Shown piece by piece: positions 28,184-37,028 of a DNA stretch of 64,000 bases. A program made the position numbers and the translations under genes. The DNA is taken from NCBI GenBank assembly GCA_964437365.1, contig CAYTGM010000002.1:186001-250000 (forward strand), in the 5' to 3' direction. Each line of letters starts with the position of its first letter. The first letter of the stretch is position 1. This DNA comes from CAYTGM01 sp964437365. Lineage in GTDB: Bacteria; Sumerlaeota; Sumerlaeia; SLMS01. Under the pieces are notes generated by a model that saw only the letters and a program-made list of their open reading frames with translations, was not told the origin of the DNA and made no database searches.

Positions 28184-28493
28184 ACCGTTTTTATACCGCG
28201 ACATCTGCAGCGTGAACAAATGTCTTCGATTTCAGAGGCGATTCGTTCTTCCAGGTTTCCTGTATCTCGACATCGCCTCCTCCGATTTATTCCGCGCCCC
28301 GTTGGGCTTCAGCCCCTCGCCGCTTAGTTTGTGAGAAATCCCGGCAGGCAGGGATCCTACTTTCTGAGATAAACTCGATTTTTCTATGGCTATCTCACCG
28401 TTGCCTGGACATAGTCCTGTATCGACATAACCCGGGCAGCATCCTTCCCGAGTTAATGTCTCTAATCCGACCCTGCTACAGATTTTAGACCCG
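28184..28493. other. 310-base gene-free stretch
   Basis: Between the beta-helix gene and the large HTH protein. I see only a weak hairpin (GGGCT-tc-AGCCC at 28304-28315) and no good terminator or promoter. The following gene has no clear ribosome-binding site, so its leader may be longer than it appears. Confidence 0.5.
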
Positions 28494-31400
28494 ATGCCGC
28501 GAATAAGAAAACCGCTCTTTACCACTACACCACATTCATCCAGCTCCATCGAAATCGATAAGTCTGACGGCCAGAGTGATTTTCTGGGCTCAGAGACTTC
28601 CTGGCTTTCGGCATCAATCCTGGAAGTTATTCATGAAGGACTCGTTCTTCTACGTGCACATATCGAAAATAAGGACCTGGAGGATATTTCCTGGGAGAGA
28701 CCCTGGATAGAAGCGCAGTTTGACGTTCCCTGGGATTGGAAAGAAGATTCAAAAAACAGAAGCCACAAAGGTAAAACACCGGGTAGAGGTCTGGCTGTTT
28801 TTGACTACCTGACACAGGATGTCGCACTTTATCGACCGGATAATACGGAGTATCTCAGCTTTCTTGATGAAGCCGACCGCAGCCAGGCAGTTGTTCCGAT
28901 CGGTGAAGGAGGCGAGCGCGATCCCGACAGCCTTGCGGCACCCTTTTCCATCGGACGCCACACAAGCTGGCTGGATGTGGAAAGTGAGAATGACTCGGAT
29001 GCATTTACCCGAGCAGAGCTGAGAAGCCTCACAGAGAAGCTCTCTGAGGCGCTTGTCTTTAACCCAGAACTGGAAAGTAACATCGGTCCGGTACAAATCA
29101 TCGCTGAGTTCTTTCCCATCGTTGTTGTTGAAGAAGAAAAGCGAGCTTTCTATCCTCTGGTCATCGGCATGGAACCAAAGGCTGGAGCAGCAAGCCCTGA
29201 TGGACAGCTGATCGGTTTGGCCAATCTCACGCACAATGAAAAAATGAGATTCTGGGACCTTCTCTTTATGAAGGTTCAAGAAAACATCAAGCAGCTGAAG
29301 GAAAACGCCGCCGAAAGTGGTGTTGCGCGTATAGAACGACAGCAAAGTTCCGTAACAGCGAAACCTGACAAAGTTGTTCCACCTCAGCGACGTGTTTCTG
29401 TGATGAGTCCGGTCCCAATGCCTCGAGCACTCGCCAGGGATGCAGCCGGGATCGCCCTGATCCGAGGTCTTGGACGAATGTTTGGAGGGTACCGGGAGAT
29501 TCCTGATCTTGATATTGGCGGAAGGGACGCTACAGAGCATGCTTCGAAACTCTTCTGGACTCAGCTTTTCGACCGACTCGACTCAGAAGGCATTGAATAC
29601 AAGGAAGAATCAGCCCAGAAAAGAAAAACAATCATTCTATACAATGTGAAAGAAGAAGCAGCGAGAGCTTTCTGGGAAGGCTTTACGAAATCCTTGAACA
29701 AAGGAGAAAACGGCCCCGGCCTCCAGGTCGCCACACCCGAATTCAAAACACTGAATGCTTATGATCATCAGAGCCGTGATGTGAAGGTCGCCACGGGACT
29801 TTTACTCTGGCCTGCAGAAGCCTTAGACGGAACTCAGTGCCCTGTCCGCTTTCGAAATGAAGGTTCACCAGGATATCTGGAGCTATTGAGTGAGCACGGT
29901 CCCAAACCCTTTTTCGCCGATGGGTGGCTCTGGATACCACGAGGCAAAGAACGAGAGGGGTTTCGTATCGGCGGACTCTCAACGCTCCTCTTCCCTGAAG
30001 GACGTGTGGCACTTGAACAACTACGCAAAAGAGAACTGCAGAATTATGAATCTCGACTTCAGCAGATCTTCCAGGAACCCAGCCTCTTTAAAGACGAGGA
30101 TGAACGGGCCATCACTGAGCTGCAGGTTGCTATACGTCGGGTCAAGAGTTGGCTCGCTGGCCTGACAACCTACGATTGTATGGATCTCGTCCTTTGTATT
30201 TTCGAGGCGTTCCACCGCCAGCGCAATGACTGGATTCAAGAGCAGGTGCTCTTGAGAGATGGCAGAAAAATAAAGACCTCTCCAACGAGAATGATCCGTC
30301 TAGACCCGGAAGAACTGCGCTCGCGACTTGATCCCGGACTGAAGTGGGGACAGAACTGGCGTGCTGTTCTCTTTGAAAAGCTTGAAGCTCTCACCACTTT
30401 CGAAAGACAGACGCGTACCAACAATGGTCGAAAAGTCGATGTTGGAGATCGATTCCTGGTTCGCGTTATAGACGCCTGGCGCGGAACTGATGAGTCTCAA
30501 TTTACAGACGGGGACCCGGGGATCGGGCTTATGCAGGCTCTTCGCAGGGCTAATGCGTTTCCAACGAACGCCTTCTTCGCCGTTGTTTCTACTGACTTCA
30601 TGAGTCGACTCCTTGTCTGGGTAACCGATGAAAAGGGTGTAACACACTGGGGCATTGATGCAGCACAGGCTGCTGAACGGGCAGCACTTGAAGTCGATCC
30701 TGCGAATGAGAAACATGCAAGAGCTTCTGGCAAAGAGTATAGACAGCTTGTTCGTGAACGCCCCTATTATAATCATTCCCCACGCCTTTTGACTCTTGGT
30801 AATCTAGAGTCCTGGCCCGTTGAAACACGTGTTTTTGCAAACGTACTTCTTCAGGAATTTACACCGAACTTCGAGCCAACGAAAACAGGCCGAGCACCTG
30901 CAAGGAAGAAAATCCGCCCCAACAAATTCGGGGGGAAAAACATGATTATCCGGCGCAAGGGGGAAGACTTTTTCTCATGCAATGGAAGCAATGGACGTGG
31001 ATATACGGTCCAGCACTGGCTTACACTTGGTGGCTTTATCAAAGATTTGAAGAGCCATCGCAATCACGTCAGTACATTCAAGGATTTCCTGACAGCCGTA
31101 CGGTCTATCCGCAAAGTGCTTTCCCTTGGCCTGGAACTTTCCCTCCCTCAGAAAAAAGGTGAAACAGTCACGGGCAAAGAGGCCATCGAGCTGCTGGAAA
31201 ACTCAGCCGAAAAACCTAGAAAACTCTATAAATCCAATCTGAAATTCTTTCTTCCCTATGACCTTGAAGAACGGATTCGAGAATTGCTGGCGAATGCCGG
31301 TATCGAGGCTCTCGACGAAGGCGAAGAACCCCAGGTTATCGAAGAAGATACGGATTCAACAAAACCGAGTATACAGCCTCAGCTTAAGAAAGCCCGTAAG

Positions 31401-31550
31401 AAGGCGAAGATGACTCAGACTGACCTGGCAAGTAAGCTCAAGGTCTCACAGCAAATGATCGCCATGTGGGAGAATGGAAAGAAAGGTCTTCCAGAGGAAA
31501 GAGAAGATGAACTCTACGAACTTCTTAAGAATTACCTCGAAGACGAATGA
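28494..31550 (+). CDS. large orphan protein with C-terminal XRE-type helix-turn-helix
   Basis: 1018 residues, no signal peptide and no transmembrane segment, so cytoplasmic. The last ~55 residues (from about 960) are a clear Cro/C1-type HTH: 'ARKKAKMTQTDLASKLKVS' then 'QQMIAMWENG'. The preceding ~950 residues match nothing I recognise. A helical block at ~560-680 (with YDCMDLVLCIFEAF and WRAVLFEKLEALTTF) has the look of the winged-helix region of plasmid replication initiators, which is only a resemblance. The ATG has no clear RBS; the frame is open back to 28431. It stands alone, flanked by secreted-protein genes, with a likely terminator after it. Its size and single DNA-binding domain suggest a DNA-linked switch or initiator-like role. 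Confidence 0.85.
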   Translation: MPRIRKPLFTTTPHSSSSIEIDKSDGQSDFLGSETSWLSASILEVIHEGLVLLRAHIENKDLEDISWERPWIEAQFDVPWDWKEDSKNRSHKGKTPGRGLAVFDYLTQDVALYRPDNTEYLSFLDEADRSQAVVPIGEGGERDPDSLAAPFSIGRHTSWLDVESENDSDAFTRAELRSLTEKLSEALVFNPELESNIGPVQIIAEFFPIVVVEEEKRAFYPLVIGMEPKAGAASPDGQLIGLANLTHNEKMRFWDLLFMKVQENIKQLKENAAESGVARIERQQSSVTAKPDKVVPPQRRVSVMSPVPMPRALARDAAGIALIRGLGRMFGGYREIPDLDIGGRDATEHASKLFWTQLFDRLDSEGIEYKEESAQKRKTIILYNVKEEAARAFWEGFTKSLNKGENGPGLQVATPEFKTLNAYDHQSRDVKVATGLLLWPAEALDGTQCPVRFRNEGSPGYLELLSEHGPKPFFADGWLWIPRGKEREGFRIGGLSTLLFPEGRVALEQLRKRELQNYESRLQQIFQEPSLFKDEDERAITELQVAIRRVKSWLAGLTTYDCMDLVLCIFEAFHRQRNDWIQEQVLLRDGRKIKTSPTRMIRLDPEELRSRLDPGLKWGQNWRAVLFEKLEALTTFERQTRTNNGRKVDVGDRFLVRVIDAWRGTDESQFTDGDPGIGLMQALRRANAFPTNAFFAVVSTDFMSRLLVWVTDEKGVTHWGIDAAQAAERAALEVDPANEKHARASGKEYRQLVRERPYYNHSPRLLTLGNLESWPVETRVFANVLLQEFTPNFEPTKTGRAPARKKIRPNKFGGKNMIIRRKGEDFFSCNGSNGRGYTVQHWLTLGGFIKDLKSHRNHVSTFKDFLTAVRSIRKVLSLGLELSLPQKKGETVTGKEAIELLENSAEKPRKLYKSNLKFFLPYDLEERIRELLANAGIEALDEGEEPQVIEEDTDSTKPSIQPQLKKARKKAKMTQTDLASKLKVSQQMIAMWENGKKGLPEEREDELYELLKNYLEDE

Positions 31551-31557
31551 TCATACT

Positions 31558-31585
31558 GAGACACAGGGCCTGTGGCTCCTTGTTT
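31558..31585 (+). terminator. probable intrinsic terminator after the large HTH gene
   Basis: GAG-a-CACAGG pairs with CCTGTG-g-CTC around a single central G (31558-31578), followed by CTTGTTTC. The stem is strong apart from one a/g mismatch; the T tract is poor. It lies eight bases after the stop of the large HTH gene. Confidence 0.5.
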
Positions 31586-31620
31586 CATGAATCAACTCTT
31601 TCTGATTGTATAGAAATACA

Positions 31621-33144
31621 TCAAAAACTTCCTTCTTTCTTTACCTCGTCCAGCAGAATTTCTCGAATTGTCTGGCTGAAGGGCACAAAAGGAGAACTTG
31701 GGGGATCAAGCAGGCGGTTCTCTTTCAGAAGATGGTAAAGATCGTAGGGGAGCAGAACGGTCACGTTTGACCGTCGGCTGTTTCCTTTGAGCTCTGGGTA
31801 GACGTAAACTGGTTTCCACCACGGAGATCTCCATTCTTCCTGGTTATCAAGAATATCAATTAACTGAGATTCTGGAATCGAGCCAAGTACCAGCGAGGCA
31901 TTCGGGCGAACATAGAGATCGATCAGAGTTCCTGAATCTACTTCATCGCCTGTGCTTTCGGGCAGGAGAAAAGTCTCGGTCAGAAGAACATGAGCATTGG
32001 GGTGGCGACCACTGATCAGTGATCCTGCTCTTTTCAGCCAATCTTCATGGGGTGTTTTCAATGGACCGATTACTTTGGGAACCAGAAGTTTGTCTATTTC
32101 AGTATCTGCCATTTCAGAGAAATAATTATTCTCAATGTTAAGTGCATAGATCTTTCCGGAATCTGTCTCGACGACACCTTTTGGAGACCCCTGGAGGATG
32201 AGGTTCAGCTCTGCCGGCACTTCTTCGGGGAGATGTTCTGTATATATTGCAAGAGCAGAAACATTCTCGGTTACCACTCGAATCTCATTTCCTTTGATTT
32301 CAGCTTCTATCTCTGCAATACTTCCCTCTGTTCGCATATCAAGGATTCCAATCCACCAGGCTTGTCCACGTTGAGGGAGGTATGTGCGGTGGAGAATCTT
32401 CTCCGGTGGAGCTGGCTTCTGTCTCATCGCAAAATGGTCGTGAATGGTTTCAAGGTAATCGGAAATGAGACTGGATTCATGGCCAGCGCCTCGCACCCTG
32501 ATAAAACGATGGGAGATCCCTTCTTCTGACAGGGCTTTCGAGGCTTCTATGCCGTGTTGGAAATCAACAGCTTCGTCTTTGTCTCCGTGAATCACAATCG
32601 GGTCCAGAGGACCAAGGTTGCTTACTTTGTCGAGAGGTGCCCATCCTGCCATGGGCGCAATTCCAGCCCAGAAATCAGGGTAGGAGGTAGCAAGGTGCCA
32701 GGTTCCCCACCCACCCATTGAATGACCCATTAGGTATATACGTGTGTTGTCGATATTTACTTTGGTCTTAGCTTCATCAATCGTGTCGAAGACATCCTTC
32801 TCACCCAGAGAGCGATAGAAGAAGTTTCCACGACCTTGTGGGCTGAGAACTACATACCCGTGTTTCTCGCCCCACTCTGTTACATCTGTTGCCGCAAACC
32901 AACTCTTCCAGTTTGCTCCATGCCCATGGAGAACGACCACCAGCGGCAGGGGAGAGTCTGAGTCCTCGGCTGCCGTTGGGATAAAGAGCTGAAAGGGCTG
33001 CTCAGTCTCATCGACTTCGCTGATATAGGTCAAATCATGGATCCCTGGTTTCATTTCCGTTCCTGGCCCTTCGGCAAAAGTGGGACTGCTCATCATCAAC
33101 TGTAGGAGTAAGAGTACTGTGCTGATTGTCATACAAGTTTTCAT
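31621..33144 (-). CDS. secreted alpha/beta-hydrolase (esterase / peptidase-like)
   Basis: Signal peptide residues 1-24 (ends TFA). The nucleophile elbow GHSMGG has Ser142. The oxyanion region HGHGANW is at ~73, a candidate Asp is in HGDKDEAVD, and the His is in GAGHESS, giving a full catalytic triad as in PHB-depolymerase or dienelactone-hydrolase-like esterases. The domain ends near residue 245. The remaining ~260 residues are an unrelated beta-rich C-terminal region, possibly for substrate or surface binding. AGGTG about seven bases before the ATG supports the start. Substrate unknown; acetyl or feruloyl ester side chains of plant or algal polysaccharides are a plausible guess for such exported enzymes. 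Confidence 0.88.
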   Translation of the reverse strand: MKTCMTISTVLLLLQLMMSSPTFAEGPGTEMKPGIHDLTYISEVDETEQPFQLFIPTAAEDSDSPLPLVVVLHGHGANWKSWFAATDVTEWGEKHGYVVLSPQGRGNFFYRSLGEKDVFDTIDEAKTKVNIDNTRIYLMGHSMGGWGTWHLATSYPDFWAGIAPMAGWAPLDKVSNLGPLDPIVIHGDKDEAVDFQHGIEASKALSEEGISHRFIRVRGAGHESSLISDYLETIHDHFAMRQKPAPPEKILHRTYLPQRGQAWWIGILDMRTEGSIAEIEAEIKGNEIRVVTENVSALAIYTEHLPEEVPAELNLILQGSPKGVVETDSGKIYALNIENNYFSEMADTEIDKLLVPKVIGPLKTPHEDWLKRAGSLISGRHPNAHVLLTETFLLPESTGDEVDSGTLIDLYVRPNASLVLGSIPESQLIDILDNQEEWRSPWWKPVYVYPELKGNSRRSNVTVLLPYDLYHLLKENRLLDPPSSPFVPFSQTIREILLDEVKKEGSF

Positions 33145-33345
33145 TCAATACACCTGGGACTAGAGACTGAGGCGAAGGATGCGAAAATTCTTCCCAAGGG
33201 TAAAGTCCGATCTAACCCGCCTTACTGGAATTCTATCTCCTTCAGTAGATGTTTCGCTGTCTTTATTTATCTGGAAGCGGTTGGTGTGAGGTCATTTTTT
33301 CCGGGAGCAGAATAAGAATCTACTTTTACTTCAGCCTCCTTTAGG

Positions 33346-33527
33346 GTGATCTTCAAAAGTCCTGTTCATCATCTGCTGGCTGCGAGCGGTAACTCTGGGC
33401 GCCTGAAAACCTCGAAACAGAAGGACTCCTGCGATGTTTTCAGAATTCTAAATGCTCTATTCTCGCTCAGCATCTATGGGGGCGTTAATTTTGGCAACCG
33501 CTCTAAAGTTTCGCACGAGATCTTCTC
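33346..33527 (+). repeat. GATCTTC intergenic module, copy 2
   Basis: Second copy of the module seen at 9072-9257, same orientation. GATCTTCAAAAGTCCTG is identical apart from flanking bases, CTGGCTGCGAG is shared, and TCTCGCTCA recurs at 33461, three bases closer than in copy 1. It is directly followed by a palindromic array, whereas copy 1 is preceded by one. A short GAG/CTC hairpin after CTGGCTGC is possible in both. Confidence 0.65.
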
Positions 33528-33534
33528 CAGGGAC

Positions 33535-33610
33535 GATGCCGGAGCGATGTCGGAGCGATCCAGGTCCGATGGCGATCGGACCGACATTGCTCCAGGATCG
33601 CCGCGGCATC
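33535..33610. repeat. 11-bp-period palindromic array, second sequence family
   Basis: Seventy-six bases that read as 11-base units beginning GA(T): GATGCCGGAGC, GATGTCGGAGC, GATCCAGGTCC, then the complementary half. The two halves match at about 28 of 38 positions, and the centre holds a perfect 8-bp stem GGTCCGAT/ATCGGACC (33563-33570 with 33575-33582). The sequence is unlike the ACGTC arrays, but the design (11-bp period, overall palindrome, intergenic) is the same. Confidence 0.75.
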
Positions 33611-33694
33611 CACTCAAGCGGAAGGCCGAATATGATTGCAGGGTGAAATGGGAAGCCCTGCTCCCGCGGAATACAGAACGTGGCTCTTTGACAC

Positions 33695-33718
33695 ATAGCT
33701 TCCCCTCAACGAAGCTAT
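33695..33718. repeat. 8-bp hairpin in intergenic region
   Basis: ATAGCTTC (33695-33702) pairs perfectly with GAAGCTAT (33711-33718) over an eight-base loop. No T tract follows. It could be an RNA element of the upstream repeat module or an operator; I see nothing that decides. Confidence 0.4.
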
Positions 33719-34018
33719 CATCGCGGAATTCCTCATGTTCAGCCTGACTTTTTCCCTTAGTCTCAGTTCAGCGTTAAACTTATTCAAAGAGAATAGGGTC
33801 TGATTACTTGATCGAAGAAGGAGCGCTTCCCCCTGATTCTCCTGTCAGTCATTTGATGGATTTGTGGTCTGCTGTGTGGAAAAAGGTAAAAAAAAGTTCC
33901 TATGCTGCGATTTCGGTGGCGAGGATCTCCTCGGTCGGTCCATATTATTAAGGGTAAGGCTTGATTTGGGTGGAATTTCACTTTACTGACACGCTACTTG
34001 CATCCATAGCCTTACGCA

Positions 34019-34037
34019 GACTGAGGATCCCTCAGTC
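34019..34037. promoter_or_regulatory. palindrome in the ftsH leader
   Basis: GACTGAGG-ATC-CCTCAGTC is a perfect 8-bp inverted repeat with a three-base spacer, ending 23 bases before the ftsH ATG. It may be an operator, or a leader hairpin that controls access to the start region, since no good RBS is seen. The -10/-35 elements are not clear. Confidence 0.4.
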
Positions 34038-34060
34038 ACTATCTTTAATCGAGTTTGTGC

Positions 34061-36076
34061 ATGAATAATTTGAAGTCCATTACCATCTGGCTGGTCATCT
34101 TCGTTGTTTGCATCCTGGCTGCCTCCAAATTTTTTAATACCTCATCAACTCTTGAGCTAACAACTACTCAATTGGCTGTGCTCGCGGAAAAGGGTTTTGA
34201 CGAGGAAGCGGAAGAAAACACAGCTTTCGGTGAAGTCACCATTCAGGGTGGCAGCATTGAAGGAAAAGTGAAGTACACGACGCTTCTGGAATATTTTCCG
34301 GCGACAGCCAATAAGCTGGACCAATCAGCTCAGCAGGAAGAGTTCGTAGATTTTACTTCTTCCTACAACACAGCATCAGCTGCGATCCCTGACTCAATGC
34401 TCAAGTATCGCGTGATCGACTATACAGGAAAAGAAGAGAGCGGTTTTCCACTCCTTCTGATTTCGCTGCTGGCCCCAGCATTAATACTTATCATTCTCTG
34501 GTTTCTCTTTGTTCGTCAGATTCAGAGCAGTGGAAACAAAGCGATGTCTTTTGGCAAGTCGAAGGCAAAGATGATTTCGGAAGGCCAGGTAAAGGTAACT
34601 TTCGAAGACGTCGCCGGTGTTGAAGAGGCGAAGGAAGAATTGAAGGAAGTCGTCGATTTCCTCAAGGATCCAAAGAAGTTCAGTCGTCTTGGTGGAAAAA
34701 TTCCGAAGGGTGTTCTGCTTTTCGGCCCTCCCGGAACGGGTAAGACACTACTTGCAAAAGCTGTCGCTGGCGAAGCTGGCGTGCCTTTTTTCTCAATCTC
34801 GGGATCTGACTTCGTTGAAATGTTCGTTGGTGTTGGAGCTTCGCGTGTCCGTGATCTTTTCGAGCAGGCAAAGAAGAACAAGCCCTGCCTGGTGTTTATA
34901 GACGAGATTGATGCCGTGGGGCGTCATCGCTTTGCTGGAATCGGTGGAGGACATGACGAACGCGAACAGACCCTTAACCAATTGCTGGTTGAGATGGACG
35001 GATTTCAAACTAATGAAGGTGTGATCCTAGTTGCTGCTACAAACCGCCCTGATGTCCTTGATCCTGCGCTGTTGCGCCCAGGTCGATTTGATAGACAGAT
35101 TACAGTGGATTATCCTGACGTCGTCGGTCGCGAGCGTATACTCAAAGTTCATGCGAAAGAAGTTAAACTCGCACAGAAAGTTGAGCTCAAGTCGATTGCG
35201 AAGGGAACACCTGGCTTCTCCGGTGCTGATCTCGCCAACCTGATAAATGAGTCAGCACTTCTCGCTGCACGCCAGAACAAATCAAGTATTGACCAGAAAG
35301 ACCTCGAAGAAGCTAAGGACCGTGTAATGATGGGTCCTGAGCGAAGATCTCTCGCCATCTCTGACGATGAGAAAAGATTAACCGCTGTTCACGAGGCGGG
35401 TCATGCGCTTGCTGCGTACTATACAGCCGGCTGTGATCCCGTTCACAAGATTACGATTATACCTCGTGGAAGAAGCCTTGGTCTAACGGCAGTACTTCCG
35501 GGAGAGGAGCGCTTCAATCGGACGAAATCTCAGCTGAAAGCGCAGCTTGTTTATGGTTTAGGCGGTCTGGCTGCAGAGCAGATTGTAGAAGGTGAATTTG
35601 GAACAGGTGTTGGGAATGACCTGTCTAGAATTACTTCTTTAGCGCGCCGCATGATCTGTGAGATGGGTATGAGCGAACGTCTCGGTCCCCGTACTTTCGG
35701 CGATAGTCAGAACAATGTGTTTGTCGGTCGTGATATGAACAACCACGAGAAGACTTACTCAGAGGAGATGGCGCGTATCATCGATGAGGAAGTAAAAGGT
35801 CTGATCGATGATGCTCATGCTGATGCACGCCGGATCATGACAGACTATCGCGATAAACTTGATGCTGTAACCAAGGCCTTGATCGAGCGTGAAACTCTGA
35901 CCGGTGAAGAGTTTGAAGCGATTCTCAAAGGAGAAGAACTTCCACCTCTCTTCAATAAAGACAATAATGATCCTAACGCACCTGCTGGTGGCGGAGATGG
36001 TGACAAAGAAAAAGAAGACAAAAAGGCTCCTCGCCTTGGTGATATCCTCGACGGACCTCGTCAAGTTCCTGGATGA
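34061..36076 (+). CDS. ftsH: ATP-dependent zinc metalloprotease FtsH
   Basis: Membrane-bound AAA+ protease that degrades misassembled membrane proteins and regulators. Transmembrane helix 1 is at ~7-24 and helix 2 at ~130-152, with a ~100-residue periplasmic part between. Walker A GPPGTGKT is at 222-229, Walker B VFIDEIDA follows, and the zinc site is HEAGH at 444-448. I use the ATG at 34061; a TTG two codons earlier also keeps the frame. 671 residues is normal. The C-terminal ~40 residues are charged. An intrinsic terminator follows the stop. Confidence 0.97.
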   Translation: MNNLKSITIWLVIFVVCILAASKFFNTSSTLELTTTQLAVLAEKGFDEEAEENTAFGEVTIQGGSIEGKVKYTTLLEYFPATANKLDQSAQQEEFVDFTSSYNTASAAIPDSMLKYRVIDYTGKEESGFPLLLISLLAPALILIILWFLFVRQIQSSGNKAMSFGKSKAKMISEGQVKVTFEDVAGVEEAKEELKEVVDFLKDPKKFSRLGGKIPKGVLLFGPPGTGKTLLAKAVAGEAGVPFFSISGSDFVEMFVGVGASRVRDLFEQAKKNKPCLVFIDEIDAVGRHRFAGIGGGHDEREQTLNQLLVEMDGFQTNEGVILVAATNRPDVLDPALLRPGRFDRQITVDYPDVVGRERILKVHAKEVKLAQKVELKSIAKGTPGFSGADLANLINESALLAARQNKSSIDQKDLEEAKDRVMMGPERRSLAISDDEKRLTAVHEAGHALAAYYTAGCDPVHKITIIPRGRSLGLTAVLPGEERFNRTKSQLKAQLVYGLGGLAAEQIVEGEFGTGVGNDLSRITSLARRMICEMGMSERLGPRTFGDSQNNVFVGRDMNNHEKTYSEEMARIIDEEVKGLIDDAHADARRIMTDYRDKLDAVTKALIERETLTGEEFEAILKGEELPPLFNKDNNDPNAPAGGGDGDKEKEDKKAPRLGDILDGPRQVPG

Positions 36077-36083
36077 TTCAGAA

Positions 36084-37028
36084 TTGAACCTGCTTAAATT
36101 CAATGCCACCCAGTCACTACTACGGTTGGGTGGCATTTCCTTTTTCTGTATTGCACTCGGGCTTACGATCTCGAGCACACGTCTATGCGCTGAAGAGCGT
36201 GAAAGTATCTCTATCGGTGATCTGTTCAGTCAGCAGTCTATTGAAGAAGAAAAGAATTCAGAGAAACCTGTTCAGCTTCCTCTCACAATTATCGAAGTAA
36301 AAGAGTTTGAAAAAGAGGGAGATCCGGTTAAGCTCCTTTTCGATTCGATTGAAGAAAAGAAATTCGAAGAGGCGCTTCGTTACTCGAACCTTCTCTCGGC
36401 TCATTATCGCAAGAGTTCAGAGGAATATGAGGATGTTCTTTGGAGTCGTGCTCAGATTTTCGAAGCAACAGGACAGCAGACGCCGCTCATCAACCTTGTT
36501 ACAAGCTATGTTTCAAATGATGCCTATAAGAAGCATAAAGCGTGGTTTCTAATTCGCGCCGCTCGCGAAGCTGTCAGGCAGGGAAAAACATCCGATGCGG
36601 CACTGCTTTGGGAAGAAGCAAGTTCTTACAGGAGCGAACTCTCGCCGGAGATTGCGATTGAAGGAGCCGAAATTCTTCTCGGTGAACTTAAAGGCAAGGC
36701 AACGAGGAGACTCTTAGGAAAGGCTGATTTCGTGGATACATCATTTGCAAGGAAATCTCAAATGATACTTCTTCACTCTCTACTAATCGAAGACGATCTT
36801 CAGGTCGAAGTACCTGAGGAGATGAAGTTGACCAGTAAGCCCAATGCTTCCTTCAATTTATCGCGTGCAGCTCTTCTTGAAAAGCGGCAGCAGCTGGAGA
36901 AAGCTCGTCAGGGCTATGAAGAATTGATGGAGGCAAAGTACCTCCTTGCTCCAGCTGAGGTGGATTTTCTTAAATCACGCCTGAGAGTTGAGGGCGAGAA
37001 GACTGCTCTCTTCGAAAGCATGCTTTAA
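36084..37028 (+). CDS. exported helical-repeat (TPR-like) protein; start uncertain
   Basis: The frame is open back into ftsH. The first plausible start after the ftsH stop is the TTG at 36084, giving a basic end, a hydrophobic core (GISFFCIALGLTIS) and a cleavage-like 'RLCA', hence a signal peptide; a TTG at 36126 is the alternative. The mature ~275 residues are helix pairs of TPR type (EEALRYSNLLSAHYRK, KTSDAALLWEEASSYR, and QQLEKARQGYEELMEA). No ATG fits the N-terminus. The ftsH terminator lies within its first codons, so it may be translated only from readthrough or from its own promoter inside ftsH. Confidence 0.75.
   Translation: MNLLKFNATQSLLRLGGISFFCIALGLTISSTRLCAEERESISIGDLFSQQSIEEEKNSEKPVQLPLTIIEVKEFEKEGDPVKLLFDSIEEKKFEEALRYSNLLSAHYRKSSEEYEDVLWSRAQIFEATGQQTPLINLVTSYVSNDAYKKHKAWFLIRAAREAVRQGKTSDAALLWEEASSYRSELSPEIAIEGAEILLGELKGKATRRLLGKADFVDTSFARKSQMILLHSLLIEDDLQVEVPEEMKLTSKPNASFNLSRAALLEKRQQLEKARQGYEELMEAKYLLAPAEVDFLKSRLRVEGEKTALFESML
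36103..36142 (+). terminator. intrinsic terminator of ftsH, inside the next gene's start
   Basis: ATGCCACCC pairs with GGGTGGCAT over a 14-base loop and is followed by TTCCTTTTT. This is a good rho-independent terminator 30 bases after the ftsH stop. It overlaps the signal-peptide codons of the downstream TPR-like gene, whose reading would extend through it. Confidence 0.75.

Larger units (their letters stand above)
33145..34060. other. ~915-base divergent intergenic region with repeats and hairpins
   Basis: Lies between the esterase (minus) and ftsH (plus). It contains the second GATCTTC module (33346-33527), an 11-bp-period palindrome (33535-33610), an 8-bp hairpin (33695-33718) and a palindrome just ahead of ftsH (34019-34037). 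A 133-codon GTG-started frame from 33346 spans the repeats; I do not consider it a gene. Confidence 0.7.

Noticed and set aside
28152..28334. Frameshifted continuation of the beta-helix gene's dockerin
   Set aside because: I read the other two frames beyond the stop and saw no second calcium loop or dockerin helix.
28749..29540. 263-codon minus-strand frame within the large HTH gene
   Set aside because: A shadow frame in a 1018-codon gene; the product is Cys/Ser/Arg-rich with no motif and no ribosome-binding site.
33346..33747. 133-codon GTG-started frame over the GATCTTC module and palindrome
   Set aside because: Its start shares sequence with another intergenic copy, but every codon difference there is non-synonymous, and the frame runs through a palindromic array; treated as repeat DNA.
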